Source of the DNA: Alexandriicola marinus
GTDB lineage: Bacteria > Pseudomonadota > Alphaproteobacteria > Rhodobacterales > Rhodobacteraceae
DNA length: 64,000 bases
NCBI RefSeq assembly: GCF_004000435.1
Contig: NZ_RBVZ01000004.1
Span: 1 to 64,000, forward strand
Direction of reading: 5' to 3'
The position numbers were made by a program, and so were the translations under genes. Below the pieces are notes generated by a model. The model ran no database searches, was not told the DNA's origin, and was given only the letters and a program-made list of their open reading frames with translations. This document shows positions 53,561 through 61,940 of the stretch, piece after piece; the stretch's first letter is position 1; each line of letters begins with the position of its first letter.

Positions 53561-55126
53561 TTACTCGGTCATTTCCATCAGCCGGAAGGAAAAGCCCATC
53601 CCGTCGAGGCCGAAGGCCATCGCCGGATCGGACAATGCCGGTACGCTGACACGGTCCGAGGCCGCAAAGACCGACTGACGGTCAAAGCCATAGATCGTCG
53701 GCGCGATCTCCATCAGCCTGTCGTTCAGCGCCGAATAGGCGGCCTCGCGGGCCTCGTCGGTCGCGGCCTGACGACCTGCGTCAAGGGCGGCATCGACCTC
53801 CGGATCGTTGAGGTATTCCGGCGACTGCCATGTGCCCGGAGTGGAGGAGTGATACATCCCGTACAGTAGCGTGTCGGGATCGCCCGTCACCGCGTTGACG
53901 AAGATCTGGCTGATGTGGGGCGTGTTCTCGGGGCTGGCGACCCGCTCAGTGAAGAGCGCCCAGGGCAGCGTCTCGATCGAGGAACTGATCCCCAGTTCGG
54001 CGAAGTTGGCCTGCATCAGAAGGGCCAGACGCTCTTCCAGCGGAACCTCGGCGATCCAGCTGATCTCGAGGTTGAAATCGCCCGGCGCCGTGCCGCATTC
54101 GGCAAGGTAGGCCCGCGCCGCATCCATGTCGCGCGCCAGCGCGTCGGACGGCGGGTTGGAGCCGAACATGCCGACCGGGATCGCCCCGGTGGAGGGGCTG
54201 CCGCCCGAGACATCGTCGGTGATCGCCAGCATCTGGATCGCGGTGCCGTAATCGAAGGCGTTGGTGATCGCGAGCCGGCAATTCACATCGTCAAGCGGCG
54301 GCTTGGTGGTGTTGAGTTTGACATAGAAGCCGCCCGTCCCGCTTTCGGTCAGGAGCTGCGCGCCGCCATTGGCCAACGCCTGCATTACCTCGGGCGGAAG
54401 CCACTGGCTGGAAATGTCGTGCTCGCCCTGCGCGATCAGCGTCCGGACCGTTGCCGCCTCGAGCCCGTAACGCAGCCGCACCTGATCGGGCGCCGCCTCG
54501 TTGATCTCGAGGAAATAGCCGTCGTTCTTGGCCATCACGGTTTCTTCCTGCGGGTTGTGCGAGGTCACCGAATAAGCGCCGGTGCCCGCGCCGTTGGCCG
54601 ACAGGAAGGTTTCGCCCCATTCGTCGTCGGCCGTGGCATTTTCCTGCACCAGCACGCTGTCGACGATCGGCAGACGCACGAGGGAGGCCACGAAGGGAGC
54701 ATAGGGCGCGTCGAGCGTGAAGCTGACGGTCATGTCATCGACCGCCTCGGCCGTGACCCCGCCAAAGAGATAGGACAGACCCTGCCCCAGCGCCTGCATC
54801 CGCTCGATGGAATAGACGACATCGGCGGCGGTCAGGGGGTTTCCGCTCTGGAAGGTGACGCCATCGCGCAGGGTAAAGGTATAGGTCGCGCCATCGACCT
54901 CCCAGCTTGTGGCGAGATGGGGGTCGTGGCCCGGACCGCCCTGCGTCGGGATGACGAGCGTGTCATAGACGTTGAACATCAGGATCGAGTCGGCGTAATC
55001 CGACGCCTTCGCCGGATCGAGTTCGCCGACGGCGACCTCGTCCAGACGCAAGACAGATTGCGCATAGGCCGGAGCCGTCAGCGCTGTCGCGGCAAGCAGC
55101 GCCGCAGCGAGCAGTGTCCTTTTCAT
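53561..55126 (-). CDS. ABC transporter substrate-binding protein, family 5
   Basis: 521-residue periplasmic binding protein with signal peptide MKRTLLAAALLAATALTAPAYA (cleavage about residue 22). SBP-bac-5 blocks seen: YTFTLRDGVTFQSGNPLTAADVVYS-like segment early and GTGAYSVTSHNP. Its ATG overlaps the stop of the XRE-cupin regulator gene. It delivers the substrate, probably a hydantoin, cyclic amide or small peptide derivative, to the two-permease two-ATPase importer encoded next. Confidence 0.92.
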   Translation of the reverse strand: MKRTLLAAALLAATALTAPAYAQSVLRLDEVAVGELDPAKASDYADSILMFNVYDTLVIPTQGGPGHDPHLATSWEVDGATYTFTLRDGVTFQSGNPLTAADVVYSIERMQALGQGLSYLFGGVTAEAVDDMTVSFTLDAPYAPFVASLVRLPIVDSVLVQENATADDEWGETFLSANGAGTGAYSVTSHNPQEETVMAKNDGYFLEINEAAPDQVRLRYGLEAATVRTLIAQGEHDISSQWLPPEVMQALANGGAQLLTESGTGGFYVKLNTTKPPLDDVNCRLAITNAFDYGTAIQMLAITDDVSGGSPSTGAIPVGMFGSNPPSDALARDMDAARAYLAECGTAPGDFNLEISWIAEVPLEERLALLMQANFAELGISSSIETLPWALFTERVASPENTPHISQIFVNAVTGDPDTLLYGMYHSSTPGTWQSPEYLNDPEVDAALDAGRQAATDEAREAAYSALNDRLMEIAPTIYGFDRQSVFAASDRVSVPALSDPAMAFGLDGMGFSFRLMEMTE

Positions 55127-55779
55127 TTCTTGGTATCCTCTCCTGCTGAGTTGATATGTGCCCCTTTGTCGGGGTCGTCTTTGTGAATCGGGGCTGGCGC
55201 GTCACCGAAGATGTCCATCGTGCCGCACCAAAGAAGCGATGCGGTCCGATCGGTATGGTTCCAGGTGGAATGAACGCGATGGCTGTCGAAATGGAAGCTG
55301 TCCCCCTTGCAGAGGATCTCGCGCTTGCCTTCGATCTCGACGGTGATTTCACCGTCAAGAATGTAGAACATCTCTTCTCCGCGGTGGCTGATCGGCTCCG
55401 ACCGGCGGCCCGGCGGTTCGTGCACGATCACGGAGTGCAGCTGGCTGCCTTCGAACTTGGTCGACAGCCGTTCGTAGACGGGTTTCGCGCCCGGGACGGC
55501 ATATTGCCGGCGCCCGGCTTCGCGGGTCAGATCCTCGGTGCCGCGAGGTTGTTCGAGGAACTGGCTGACGGAGGTCTGAAGAACTTCGGAAATCGACACA
55601 AGCGATCCGAGCGAGGGCGCCGTCAGATCGCGTTCAACCTGAGAGATGAAGCCAACGGACAAGCCGGCCCCGTCCGCTACGGCCTGCATTGTCAGACCAA
55701 GTTCCTTCCGGCGCGCCCTGAGGGCCTCACCGAGTGATGGGGCGGTTTCGTCACCGACACGGGCAGCATTTTTTAACAT
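55123..55779 (-). CDS. XRE family regulator with C-terminal cupin domain
   Basis: 218 residues. The N-terminal helix-turn-helix (about 16-70: LGEALRARRKELGLTMQAVADGAGLSVGFISQVERD) is followed by a cupin (about 130-195: SHRGEEMFYILDGEITVEIEG, FHFDSHRVHSTWN). This is the PuuR/SutR-type architecture that senses a small ligand. Start ATG 55779 is the first giving a normal N-terminus, but its ribosome site is weak. It is the first gene of the 13-gene operon and its stop overlaps the start of the binding-protein gene (ATGA), so regulator and transporter are translated together, suggesting autoregulation. Confidence 0.9.
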   Translation of the reverse strand: MLKNAARVGDETAPSLGEALRARRKELGLTMQAVADGAGLSVGFISQVERDLTAPSLGSLVSISEVLQTSVSQFLEQPRGTEDLTREAGRRQYAVPGAKPVYERLSTKFEGSQLHSVIVHEPPGRRSEPISHRGEEMFYILDGEITVEIEGKREILCKGDSFHFDSHRVHSTWNHTDRTASLLWCGTMDIFGDAPAPIHKDDPDKGAHINSAGEDTKK

Positions 55780-55821
55780 AGGTAAAAATTGATGCCGGGA
55801 ACTGATTCCGTCAAGCAATTT

Positions 55822-55838
55822 CTTTAGCAATACTAAAG
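55822..55838. promoter_or_regulatory. Candidate operator upstream of the XRE-cupin operon
   Basis: CTTTAG-CAATA-CTAAAG is a perfect 6-5-6 inverted repeat, 43 bases before the regulator start and just upstream of a minus-strand TTGACG (55814-55809) that could be the -35 box. XRE-cupin regulators commonly bind such short dyads at their own promoter. Confidence 0.5.
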
Positions 55839-55887
55839 TCACCCGGCACAAGCCGTCGCCCGACCCGGGCCGATGCTCAAGGATTGG

Positions 55888-57078
55888 TCAGGTAACCCGC
55901 GATTTGGTCTGATAGGCCGGTTCGCGATAGACCCCGCTTGTCAGGATATCCTCGAGGATATCGACCGCCGCCACGACATCGCCCTCATCGAGGTAAAGCG
56001 GCGTGAAACCGAACCGCATCAGGTTGGGCGCCCGGAAATCGCCGATCACACCGCGATCGATCAGCGCGCGCATCGCGGCATAGCCATGATCGAAGGCAAA
56101 CGAGACCTGACTGCCGCGCCGTTCCGGATCACGAGGCGAGGCGAGCGTCAGATCGGGACAGCGCCCTTCAACCTCGGCAATGAAGCGTTCCGACAGCGCG
56201 ATGGAGGCCGCGCGCAGATCGGCCATGTCGATCCCCTCCCATGCATCGAGCGCCGCGTCGAGGATCGCAAGCTGCACCACCGGCGGCGTGCCCACGCGCA
56301 GACGCTCGGTCGACATGGCGGGGCGGTAGGCCGGGTCCATCTCGAAGGGGGCCTCATGGCCCAGCCAGCCGGCCAGCGCAGGCTCCACATCGAGCACGAT
56401 ATCGGGCCGGGCATAGATAAAGGCGGGCGCGCCGGGCCCGCCATTGAGGTATTTGTAGGTGCAGCCCACCGCGAATTCCGCGCCGGAGCCCGCGATATCC
56501 ACCGGCACCGCGCCCGCCGAATGCGCCAGATCCCAGATCATCACCGCGCCCGCCGCATGGGCAGCGCGGGTGATCGCCGCCATGTCATGGATACGACCAG
56601 AGCGGTAATCCACATGGGTCAGCATCACCACCGCCACCTCGTCGGTGATCGCGTCGATCACCTCTTCGGGGGTGGGCAGGCGCAATTCGTGATCCTTGCC
56701 GATCGTGCTGATCAGACCCTGTGCCATATACAGATCCGACGGGAAATTTCCGCTGTCGGACAGGATCACCCGCCGGTCGGGCCGCATCTTCAGGGCCGAG
56801 GCCAATGCCTGGTAGACCTTGATCGACAGGGTGTCGCCGGTGGCGATCGTGCCCGGCGCCGCTCCGATCAGCGGCGCGATCCGGTCGCCGACCCGCCGCG
56901 GCAATTCCATCCAGCCCGCGGAATTCCACGCCCGGATCAGTTCCTGCCCCCATTGCCGCGTGATGACCTCGCCCGCGCGTTCGGCCGCACCCCTTGGCAA
57001 GGGGCCAAGGGAATTGCCGTCGAGATAGATGACGCCATCGGGCAGATCGAAGAGGTGCTTGCGCGGCAGATCGGTCAT
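55888..57078 (-). CDS. kynU: Kynureninase
   Basis: 396-residue PLP enzyme (fold type I) that cleaves kynurenine to anthranilate and alanine. It has YLDGNSLGPLP near the N-terminus, FPSDLYMAQG, VMIWDLAHSAGAVPVD, and the PLP lysine K209 in CTYKYLNGGPGAP. The length is the family norm. The surprise is its location: its ATG overlaps the stop of the GH105-like gene, so it is translationally coupled to uronate genes and not to a tryptophan pathway (no kynA, kynB or anthranilate genes are here). It may have another substrate or simply be captured in the operon. Confidence 0.9.
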   Translation of the reverse strand: MTDLPRKHLFDLPDGVIYLDGNSLGPLPRGAAERAGEVITRQWGQELIRAWNSAGWMELPRRVGDRIAPLIGAAPGTIATGDTLSIKVYQALASALKMRPDRRVILSDSGNFPSDLYMAQGLISTIGKDHELRLPTPEEVIDAITDEVAVVMLTHVDYRSGRIHDMAAITRAAHAAGAVMIWDLAHSAGAVPVDIAGSGAEFAVGCTYKYLNGGPGAPAFIYARPDIVLDVEPALAGWLGHEAPFEMDPAYRPAMSTERLRVGTPPVVQLAILDAALDAWEGIDMADLRAASIALSERFIAEVEGRCPDLTLASPRDPERRGSQVSFAFDHGYAAMRALIDRGVIGDFRAPNLMRFGFTPLYLDEGDVVAAVDILEDILTSGVYREPAYQTKSRVT

Positions 57079-58157
57079 GTGGTCTCCGTTCGTGACAACC
57101 GCTCGACCAGCATCAGCATGGTCAGCGCCTGTCCATAAGGTGCTGGGATATCCGGGATATCTCGGTAGAATTGCAGGTCATGGCCCATCGGCGTCCCGTC
57201 CGAGACATGAGCCACGATCCCGTCCTCGCCGATGCAATCGACGACGGCGGCGAAGGCGGCATCGGCCATGGCGCGGTCGCCCTCGTCCAGCAGGCCCAGC
57301 GCGATCCCCCGCGACACCCCGTAGGAGATGCCCGCCGTGGCCGAGGCCTCGATCGGGGAGGCCGGATCATCAAGCAGCGTGTGAAAGAAGCCGTCCGAAT
57401 TCTGAAGCCGGCGCAACGCCGCGACCTGAGCGGTGAACACCGCACCAAGGAACCGGCGGGCGGGGCCGCCAAGCTCGGGCAGGATGGAAAACAGCTCGGG
57501 GATCGCGATCGTGATCCATGCATTGCCGCGCCCCCAGAAGGCATTGGCAAAGTTGTGACGGCCATTGAACGTCCAGCCGTGATACCACAGCCCGGTCTTC
57601 GGGTCGGACAGATATCGCGTGTGGATCAGGAACTGGCTCACCGCCTCGTCGATCCAGTCGGGCCGGTCGAACCGGCGCCCGGCGCGTGCGAGGAAGAGGC
57701 AGGTCATGAACAGCGTGTCGTCCCATAACTCGCCGTCGTTCATCCGCTCCTTCACCACATGCTGGAAACCGCCCTCTTCCGTCCGGGCCAGCCCCGTCAT
57801 CAGCCAATCGGCCCAGTCCTGAACCAGCGCCTCCCAGTCGGGGCGATCGACGTGGTCGATCAGGCCGGCCAGCGCCAGCATCGGCGCCGATGAATTGACC
57901 TGCCGGGGCGGCAGGCCACGCCCGATCTGCCAGTCGTACCAATCGGCCAGCGCCTTTATCAGCGCGGCGTTCCCGGTGGCCTCCGCATGGCGGAACAGCC
58001 CATAGACACCGACCCCGATCTCCCAATCCCATTCATCGAACTGGAGCGAGAACCCCTCGCCCGCCAGCGGCGCGGTCTCGTCAATGCCGCGCAGCCGGGC
58101 AAGGCCCGTGGCCACCTGATCGAGTTGCGCAAGCAGCGTGGCGCGGTCATCGCTCAT
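57075..58157 (-). CDS. GH88/GH105-like glycosidase (unsaturated glycuronyl hydrolase family)
   Basis: 360-residue (alpha/alpha)6-barrel protein. These enzymes hydrate the 4,5-double bond of unsaturated galacturonyl or glucuronyl groups left by polysaccharide lyases and so release the sugar. Family wording is seen around EWDWEIGVGVYGLFRH, NDGELWDDTLFMTCLFLARAG (with the catalytic aspartate in WDDTLFM) and LWYHGWTFNGRHNFANAFWGRGNAW. No signal peptide, so it acts on imported oligosaccharides. Twelve bases after the 827-residue gene; its stop overlaps kynU. No polysaccharide lyase is visible in the window. Confidence 0.88.
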   Translation of the reverse strand: MSDDRATLLAQLDQVATGLARLRGIDETAPLAGEGFSLQFDEWDWEIGVGVYGLFRHAEATGNAALIKALADWYDWQIGRGLPPRQVNSSAPMLALAGLIDHVDRPDWEALVQDWADWLMTGLARTEEGGFQHVVKERMNDGELWDDTLFMTCLFLARAGRRFDRPDWIDEAVSQFLIHTRYLSDPKTGLWYHGWTFNGRHNFANAFWGRGNAWITIAIPELFSILPELGGPARRFLGAVFTAQVAALRRLQNSDGFFHTLLDDPASPIEASATAGISYGVSRGIALGLLDEGDRAMADAAFAAVVDCIGEDGIVAHVSDGTPMGHDLQFYRDIPDIPAPYGQALTMLMLVERLSRTETT

Positions 58158-58169
58158 CGGACAGCTCCC

Positions 58170-60653
58170 CTATTGGCCCCGTCGCACCGCAACCTGCGGA
58201 CGCACGTCATCGGTCGGGAAGGGCACGGCCTTGCCATCCCGGAACAAGCCCGCCTCATAGTCAAGCAGGTAGCCCGGTCCCGACGGGCGGTCCAGCCGAA
58301 GGCTGAGAGGCGACGACCCGAGCGTGAGCCGCATGGCTTCGGCCTCGGTGGCGAGTGCGTCGAGATCCGTGCCCTCCAGATCGGCCACCTGCACGACCCA
58401 GCCCATCTGCGCGCCCCCGACCCGGAACTCGATCCCCTGCCCCGGTCCGCGCTCCACTCCGGCAATCGGCGCGGTCGCCTTGAGAAGGATACCCGCCCGG
58501 CCCGAGCGCAGGACCAGCCAGTCCGCGCCCGCCCGCCGCTCATCAAAGACCGAAAGCGGCGCATAGGCATGTGTGAAGGGCAGCCGCGGCGCAGCCCCCA
58601 GATCGAACAGCGCAAAGGCCATGGGCGCATCCATCGCCACGCGCGGCATGATCCCGTTGCCGGCCCAATAGGACGGCCGGTTGCTGCCCCAGGGATCGTC
58701 CTCGCCCGGATGATTGAGCCAGACCCGGGCAAAGGGCGCGGCCGCGGCCTGCACGTCGATCATGTGCTGCTGATGGCCCGGCTGGCCGGGCGCCCCGTCG
58801 ACACTGGCCGACAGCTGGACATGGGCGGTCTTGTAAAGGGCCAGCCGCGCGGCCTGACCATGGCCCTGCACGTAACGCGCCTCGATCACCGTCCCGTCCG
58901 CCGGATTGGCCAGATCGGCCAGCGCGGCGGGCGGGGCATAGTCGCAGGCGCAGAACATCGGAAGCGCCGCCACGCCCGGATTGAACCAGCCCTGACCGAA
59001 GGCCACGGCGGCAAAGGGGGCAAGCTCTGTCAGGGGGCCCGCGCGCAATTCCTTGTCATAGGCGCGGCCCATGCTGCCCGCCGCGACCCCGCCCGAGCTG
59101 TGTAACGCGATCATCTCGAACAGCCGGTCAAGCAGCCCTTCGGCCCGGGCCGCGATCTCCGTCCCTGCCCAGCGCAACAGGCCGAACAGGCCAATGAAAT
59201 CGATCGGGTAATAGGCGGCCGAATTCCATTCGGCGAACCCGTCCCGCTCTGCCGCGTCGAACCAGCGGGACAGGCGCTGTTCGGCCAGCAACACGTGATC
59301 CGCCCCGGTCAGGCCGGAGTTCGGGAATACCCGGTCGGGGAACAGCTGCCCCGCCAGAAGCTCGCTCACGTGAAAGCACAGGACGTGGTTTTCCGACCAG
59401 AACCACATCACGTCATTGCCCGGCTCGTCCATCCAGTAGCGATAGCCGAGGATCGCCTCTTCGGTCGCGCGCCGCGCCGCATCGGGGAAGGCCTCCGCAT
59501 GGGCGGCATAGGCCCACAGAAGCGGGACCATCACGAAATCCGAGCAATCCTTGCAGGCGGTGATGTCGCCCAACGTGTCGTCAAGGATCGCCTGTGCGGT
59601 CGCATCCCACGGAAGGCCGCGATCGAGCCGGGCCAGAAGCCGCCCCGCCCGCGGCTCTCCGAAGGCGGCCGCGTGGTCCTGCGCCAATCGCTTGCGATCC
59701 GCCAGCGCGGGCGGAAGCACCTGCGGCACCATGTCATTGATCGAGGCGAATGCGATCTGGCGCTCCAGTGTCGTGCTGCCGGACCGCAGCACCAGATCCA
59801 GAGGATGATAGCCATCAGCCAGACCCGAAAGCGGGCCGAGCGACACCCGGGTCTGTCCCGCCACAAGCCGCCCCTCACGTTCGAGGATCGGTGGCAGGTG
59901 GCCCAGATGCACCGAGGGTCTGATCCGGGCAGAAATCGCGACGTCGCGCCTAGGGCCCGTGTCGACCAGCAGGTCCAGACTGTCCGCCCCTTGAAACGCG
60001 ACCTTCGCCGGACGGATATCGCGTGCGACCTGCATCAGGTCATCCAGAACGTCGGGTGCGGCCTCCCCCGGCACCGACACCCGCAAAGGCGCGTCGCCCT
60101 GCCATTCCAGTTCGGCGAAATAGACGGTGTCGCGCTCGGCCATATCCTCGATCAGGACGACCAGCTCCGAACCTTCGGGACGGAGCGGCAGGTCGACCCT
60201 GCATTCCGCCGCCGAATTCCGCGTATAGGGTTCGAAACCCGCGACATGCGCCCCGTCGATCCAGATATGAACGCCGCCGCAGGTGCGCAAAACGATCTGC
60301 GTGGCCCCGGAACCAGGTGTCAGCCGCGCCCGGCCCCAGCGGGCCAACCGGGTGGGCAGATGCCAGAAACCCGAGAATTCGAGACGCCGGTTGAACCCCG
60401 GCAGCGCCACGGCCGCGATCTCGAACGACGCAAGGTCGGGTATGCCGCGGGCCTCGACAAAAGCGCGCACGGCATCGCGGCACGGCAGATCACCCACCGC
60501 CGTGTTGCCGTTGACAAAGACGTAATCGACCGTGTCGGGATGGCGCCGCCTGTCCCCCGGAAAACTCTCTTCGATCAGGGGGCCAAGGGCCATGGCCGTG
60601 ATCGTCTCGCCCGGCCGAACGGTGAATTCGGCTCGGGCAGGCTCAGCCGGCAT
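58170..60653 (-). CDS. Large multidomain protein of unknown function, probable carbohydrate-active enzyme
   Basis: 827 residues, no signal peptide or membrane segment. I do not recognise a named family. The layout suggested by sequence is: N-terminal beta-rich region (about 1-230) with a jelly-roll-like piece (VLRTCGGVHIWIDGAHVAGFEP); a helical middle (about 315-580) with W417-x-W419-S-E421-N422-H423 and GFAEWNSAAYY (472-482); and a beta-rich C-terminus (about 590-827) with NRPSYWAGNGIMPRV. An alpha/alpha-toroid between beta domains is the plan of several polysaccharide lyases and glycosidases. Candidate catalytic residues are E421, H423, E475 and Y481/Y482 (inference). It overlaps uxuA by 11 bases and precedes the GH105-like gene. 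Confidence 0.85.
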   Translation of the reverse strand: MPAEPARAEFTVRPGETITAMALGPLIEESFPGDRRRHPDTVDYVFVNGNTAVGDLPCRDAVRAFVEARGIPDLASFEIAAVALPGFNRRLEFSGFWHLPTRLARWGRARLTPGSGATQIVLRTCGGVHIWIDGAHVAGFEPYTRNSAAECRVDLPLRPEGSELVVLIEDMAERDTVYFAELEWQGDAPLRVSVPGEAAPDVLDDLMQVARDIRPAKVAFQGADSLDLLVDTGPRRDVAISARIRPSVHLGHLPPILEREGRLVAGQTRVSLGPLSGLADGYHPLDLVLRSGSTTLERQIAFASINDMVPQVLPPALADRKRLAQDHAAAFGEPRAGRLLARLDRGLPWDATAQAILDDTLGDITACKDCSDFVMVPLLWAYAAHAEAFPDAARRATEEAILGYRYWMDEPGNDVMWFWSENHVLCFHVSELLAGQLFPDRVFPNSGLTGADHVLLAEQRLSRWFDAAERDGFAEWNSAAYYPIDFIGLFGLLRWAGTEIAARAEGLLDRLFEMIALHSSGGVAAGSMGRAYDKELRAGPLTELAPFAAVAFGQGWFNPGVAALPMFCACDYAPPAALADLANPADGTVIEARYVQGHGQAARLALYKTAHVQLSASVDGAPGQPGHQQHMIDVQAAAAPFARVWLNHPGEDDPWGSNRPSYWAGNGIMPRVAMDAPMAFALFDLGAAPRLPFTHAYAPLSVFDERRAGADWLVLRSGRAGILLKATAPIAGVERGPGQGIEFRVGGAQMGWVVQVADLEGTDLDALATEAEAMRLTLGSSPLSLRLDRPSGPGYLLDYEAGLFRDGKAVPFPTDDVRPQVAVRRGQ

Positions 60654-61824
60654 GCGACAGGCCCGCGATCACCCCGCGCAGTTCCGCCAGCCCCCGCAGT
60701 CGCCCGATCATCGGATAGCCCGGATGGGTCCCCGCGCCGATATCGGACAACAATTCATGCCCGTGATCCGGCCGGAACGGGATCTCGGCATCTGCGCGGC
60801 CCTCGGCGCGACGCCGGGCCTCTTCGTCCAGCAGGACCTTCACCAGTGCCACCATGTCGGTATCACCTTCCAGATGGGCGGACTCCTGAAAGGACCCGTC
60901 CGGCTCCTTGGTGACGTTGCGCAGATGGGCGAAATGGATGCGGTCGGCAAAACGGCGGGCGATGGCGGGTACGTCATTGTCGGGGTTCGCGCCCAGCGAG
61001 CCCGAACAGAGCGTCAGCCCGTTGGCAGGGCTGTCGACCGCGCCCAGAAGCTCCGCGATCTGCGTCGCGTTCGACACGATCCGGGGCAGCCCCAGAAGCG
61101 GCCTTGGCGGATCATCGGGATGAACACAAAGGCGGACGCCATGTTCCTCGGCCGTGGGCACGACCTCGGACAGGAACCGTTTGAGATTGGCGGTGACATC
61201 GGCTTCGGTGATGCCTTTCCATTCCTCAAGGATATCCTGCAACTGCTTGATATCAAAACGGTTATAATACCCCGGCAGCCCGGCCATGATCGAAGAAAGC
61301 AGCCGTTCGCGATCCGCCTCCGTGGCCTGTTTCGCCCAGTCGGACGCCTGCGCCAGCACGGCGTCGGGATAATCCGCCTCCGCCCCGTCGCGGCCCAGCA
61401 TATGCACTTCGAAGGCCGCCATCTCGACGGCCGAGAACCTCAGCGCCGTGCCACCGGTCGGCAAGGCCGCATCAAGCCGGGTTCGCGTCCAGTCGAGGAT
61501 CGGCATGAAGTTGTAGCAGATCACGCGCACGCCTTCGGCGGCGAGGTTCGCGATGGTCTCCCGGTAGGCGCCATAAAGCGCATCCAGAGGGCCGTCACCC
61601 TTCTTGATCGCGTCATGGACCTGCACGCTCTCGACCACGGCCCAATGCAACCCGCCGGGCGCGGCCTCGATCTCGGCGCGCCGCGTGGCGATGGCCTCGC
61701 GGGTCCAGACCTCGCCATAGGGCACCTCGTGCAGCGAAGTCACGATCCCCCGTGCGCCTGTCTGGCCAATCTCGGAAATCGAAATCCGGTCCAGCGGACC
61801 GAACCAGCGCCAGCTCTCGATCAT
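60643..61824 (-). CDS. uxuA: Mannonate dehydratase
   Basis: 393-residue TIM-barrel enzyme that dehydrates D-mannonate to 2-keto-3-deoxygluconate, the substrate of KdgK. It begins MIESWRWFGPLDRISISEI and shows VICYNFMPILDWTRT, LCVHPDDPPRPLLGLPRI (metal-binding histidine), GSLGANPDNDVPA and FRPDHGHELLSDI, all conserved in UxuA. The length is typical (390-395). GGGAG stands seven bases upstream of ATG 61824. It complements UxaC and UxuB encoded some 42 kb away on the plus strand, completing hexuronate conversion to KDG. Confidence 0.95.
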   Translation of the reverse strand: MIESWRWFGPLDRISISEIGQTGARGIVTSLHEVPYGEVWTREAIATRRAEIEAAPGGLHWAVVESVQVHDAIKKGDGPLDALYGAYRETIANLAAEGVRVICYNFMPILDWTRTRLDAALPTGGTALRFSAVEMAAFEVHMLGRDGAEADYPDAVLAQASDWAKQATEADRERLLSSIMAGLPGYYNRFDIKQLQDILEEWKGITEADVTANLKRFLSEVVPTAEEHGVRLCVHPDDPPRPLLGLPRIVSNATQIAELLGAVDSPANGLTLCSGSLGANPDNDVPAIARRFADRIHFAHLRNVTKEPDGSFQESAHLEGDTDMVALVKVLLDEEARRRAEGRADAEIPFRPDHGHELLSDIGAGTHPGYPMIGRLRGLAELRGVIAGLSHAG

Positions 61825-61907
61825 GTTGCTGCTCCCATGGTCATCGTTCCGCCTCCCTGTGCCGCGACTCCCGCGCTGTCATGGATAGGGTGAGGGCTGC
61901 CTGGAAT

Positions 61908-61923
61908 GCAATTCGGGAATTGC
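61908..61923. promoter_or_regulatory. Dyad between the Gfo/Idh/MocA and uxuA genes
   Basis: GCAATTC-GG-GAATTGC, a perfect inverted repeat around GG, lies in the 116-bp gap, 84 bases upstream of uxuA. It could be an operator for the GntR protein at an internal promoter. The loop is too short for a good terminator hairpin and there is no U-tract. Confidence 0.4.
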
Positions 61924-61940
61924 TCCGTTGGCTGGCGCCG

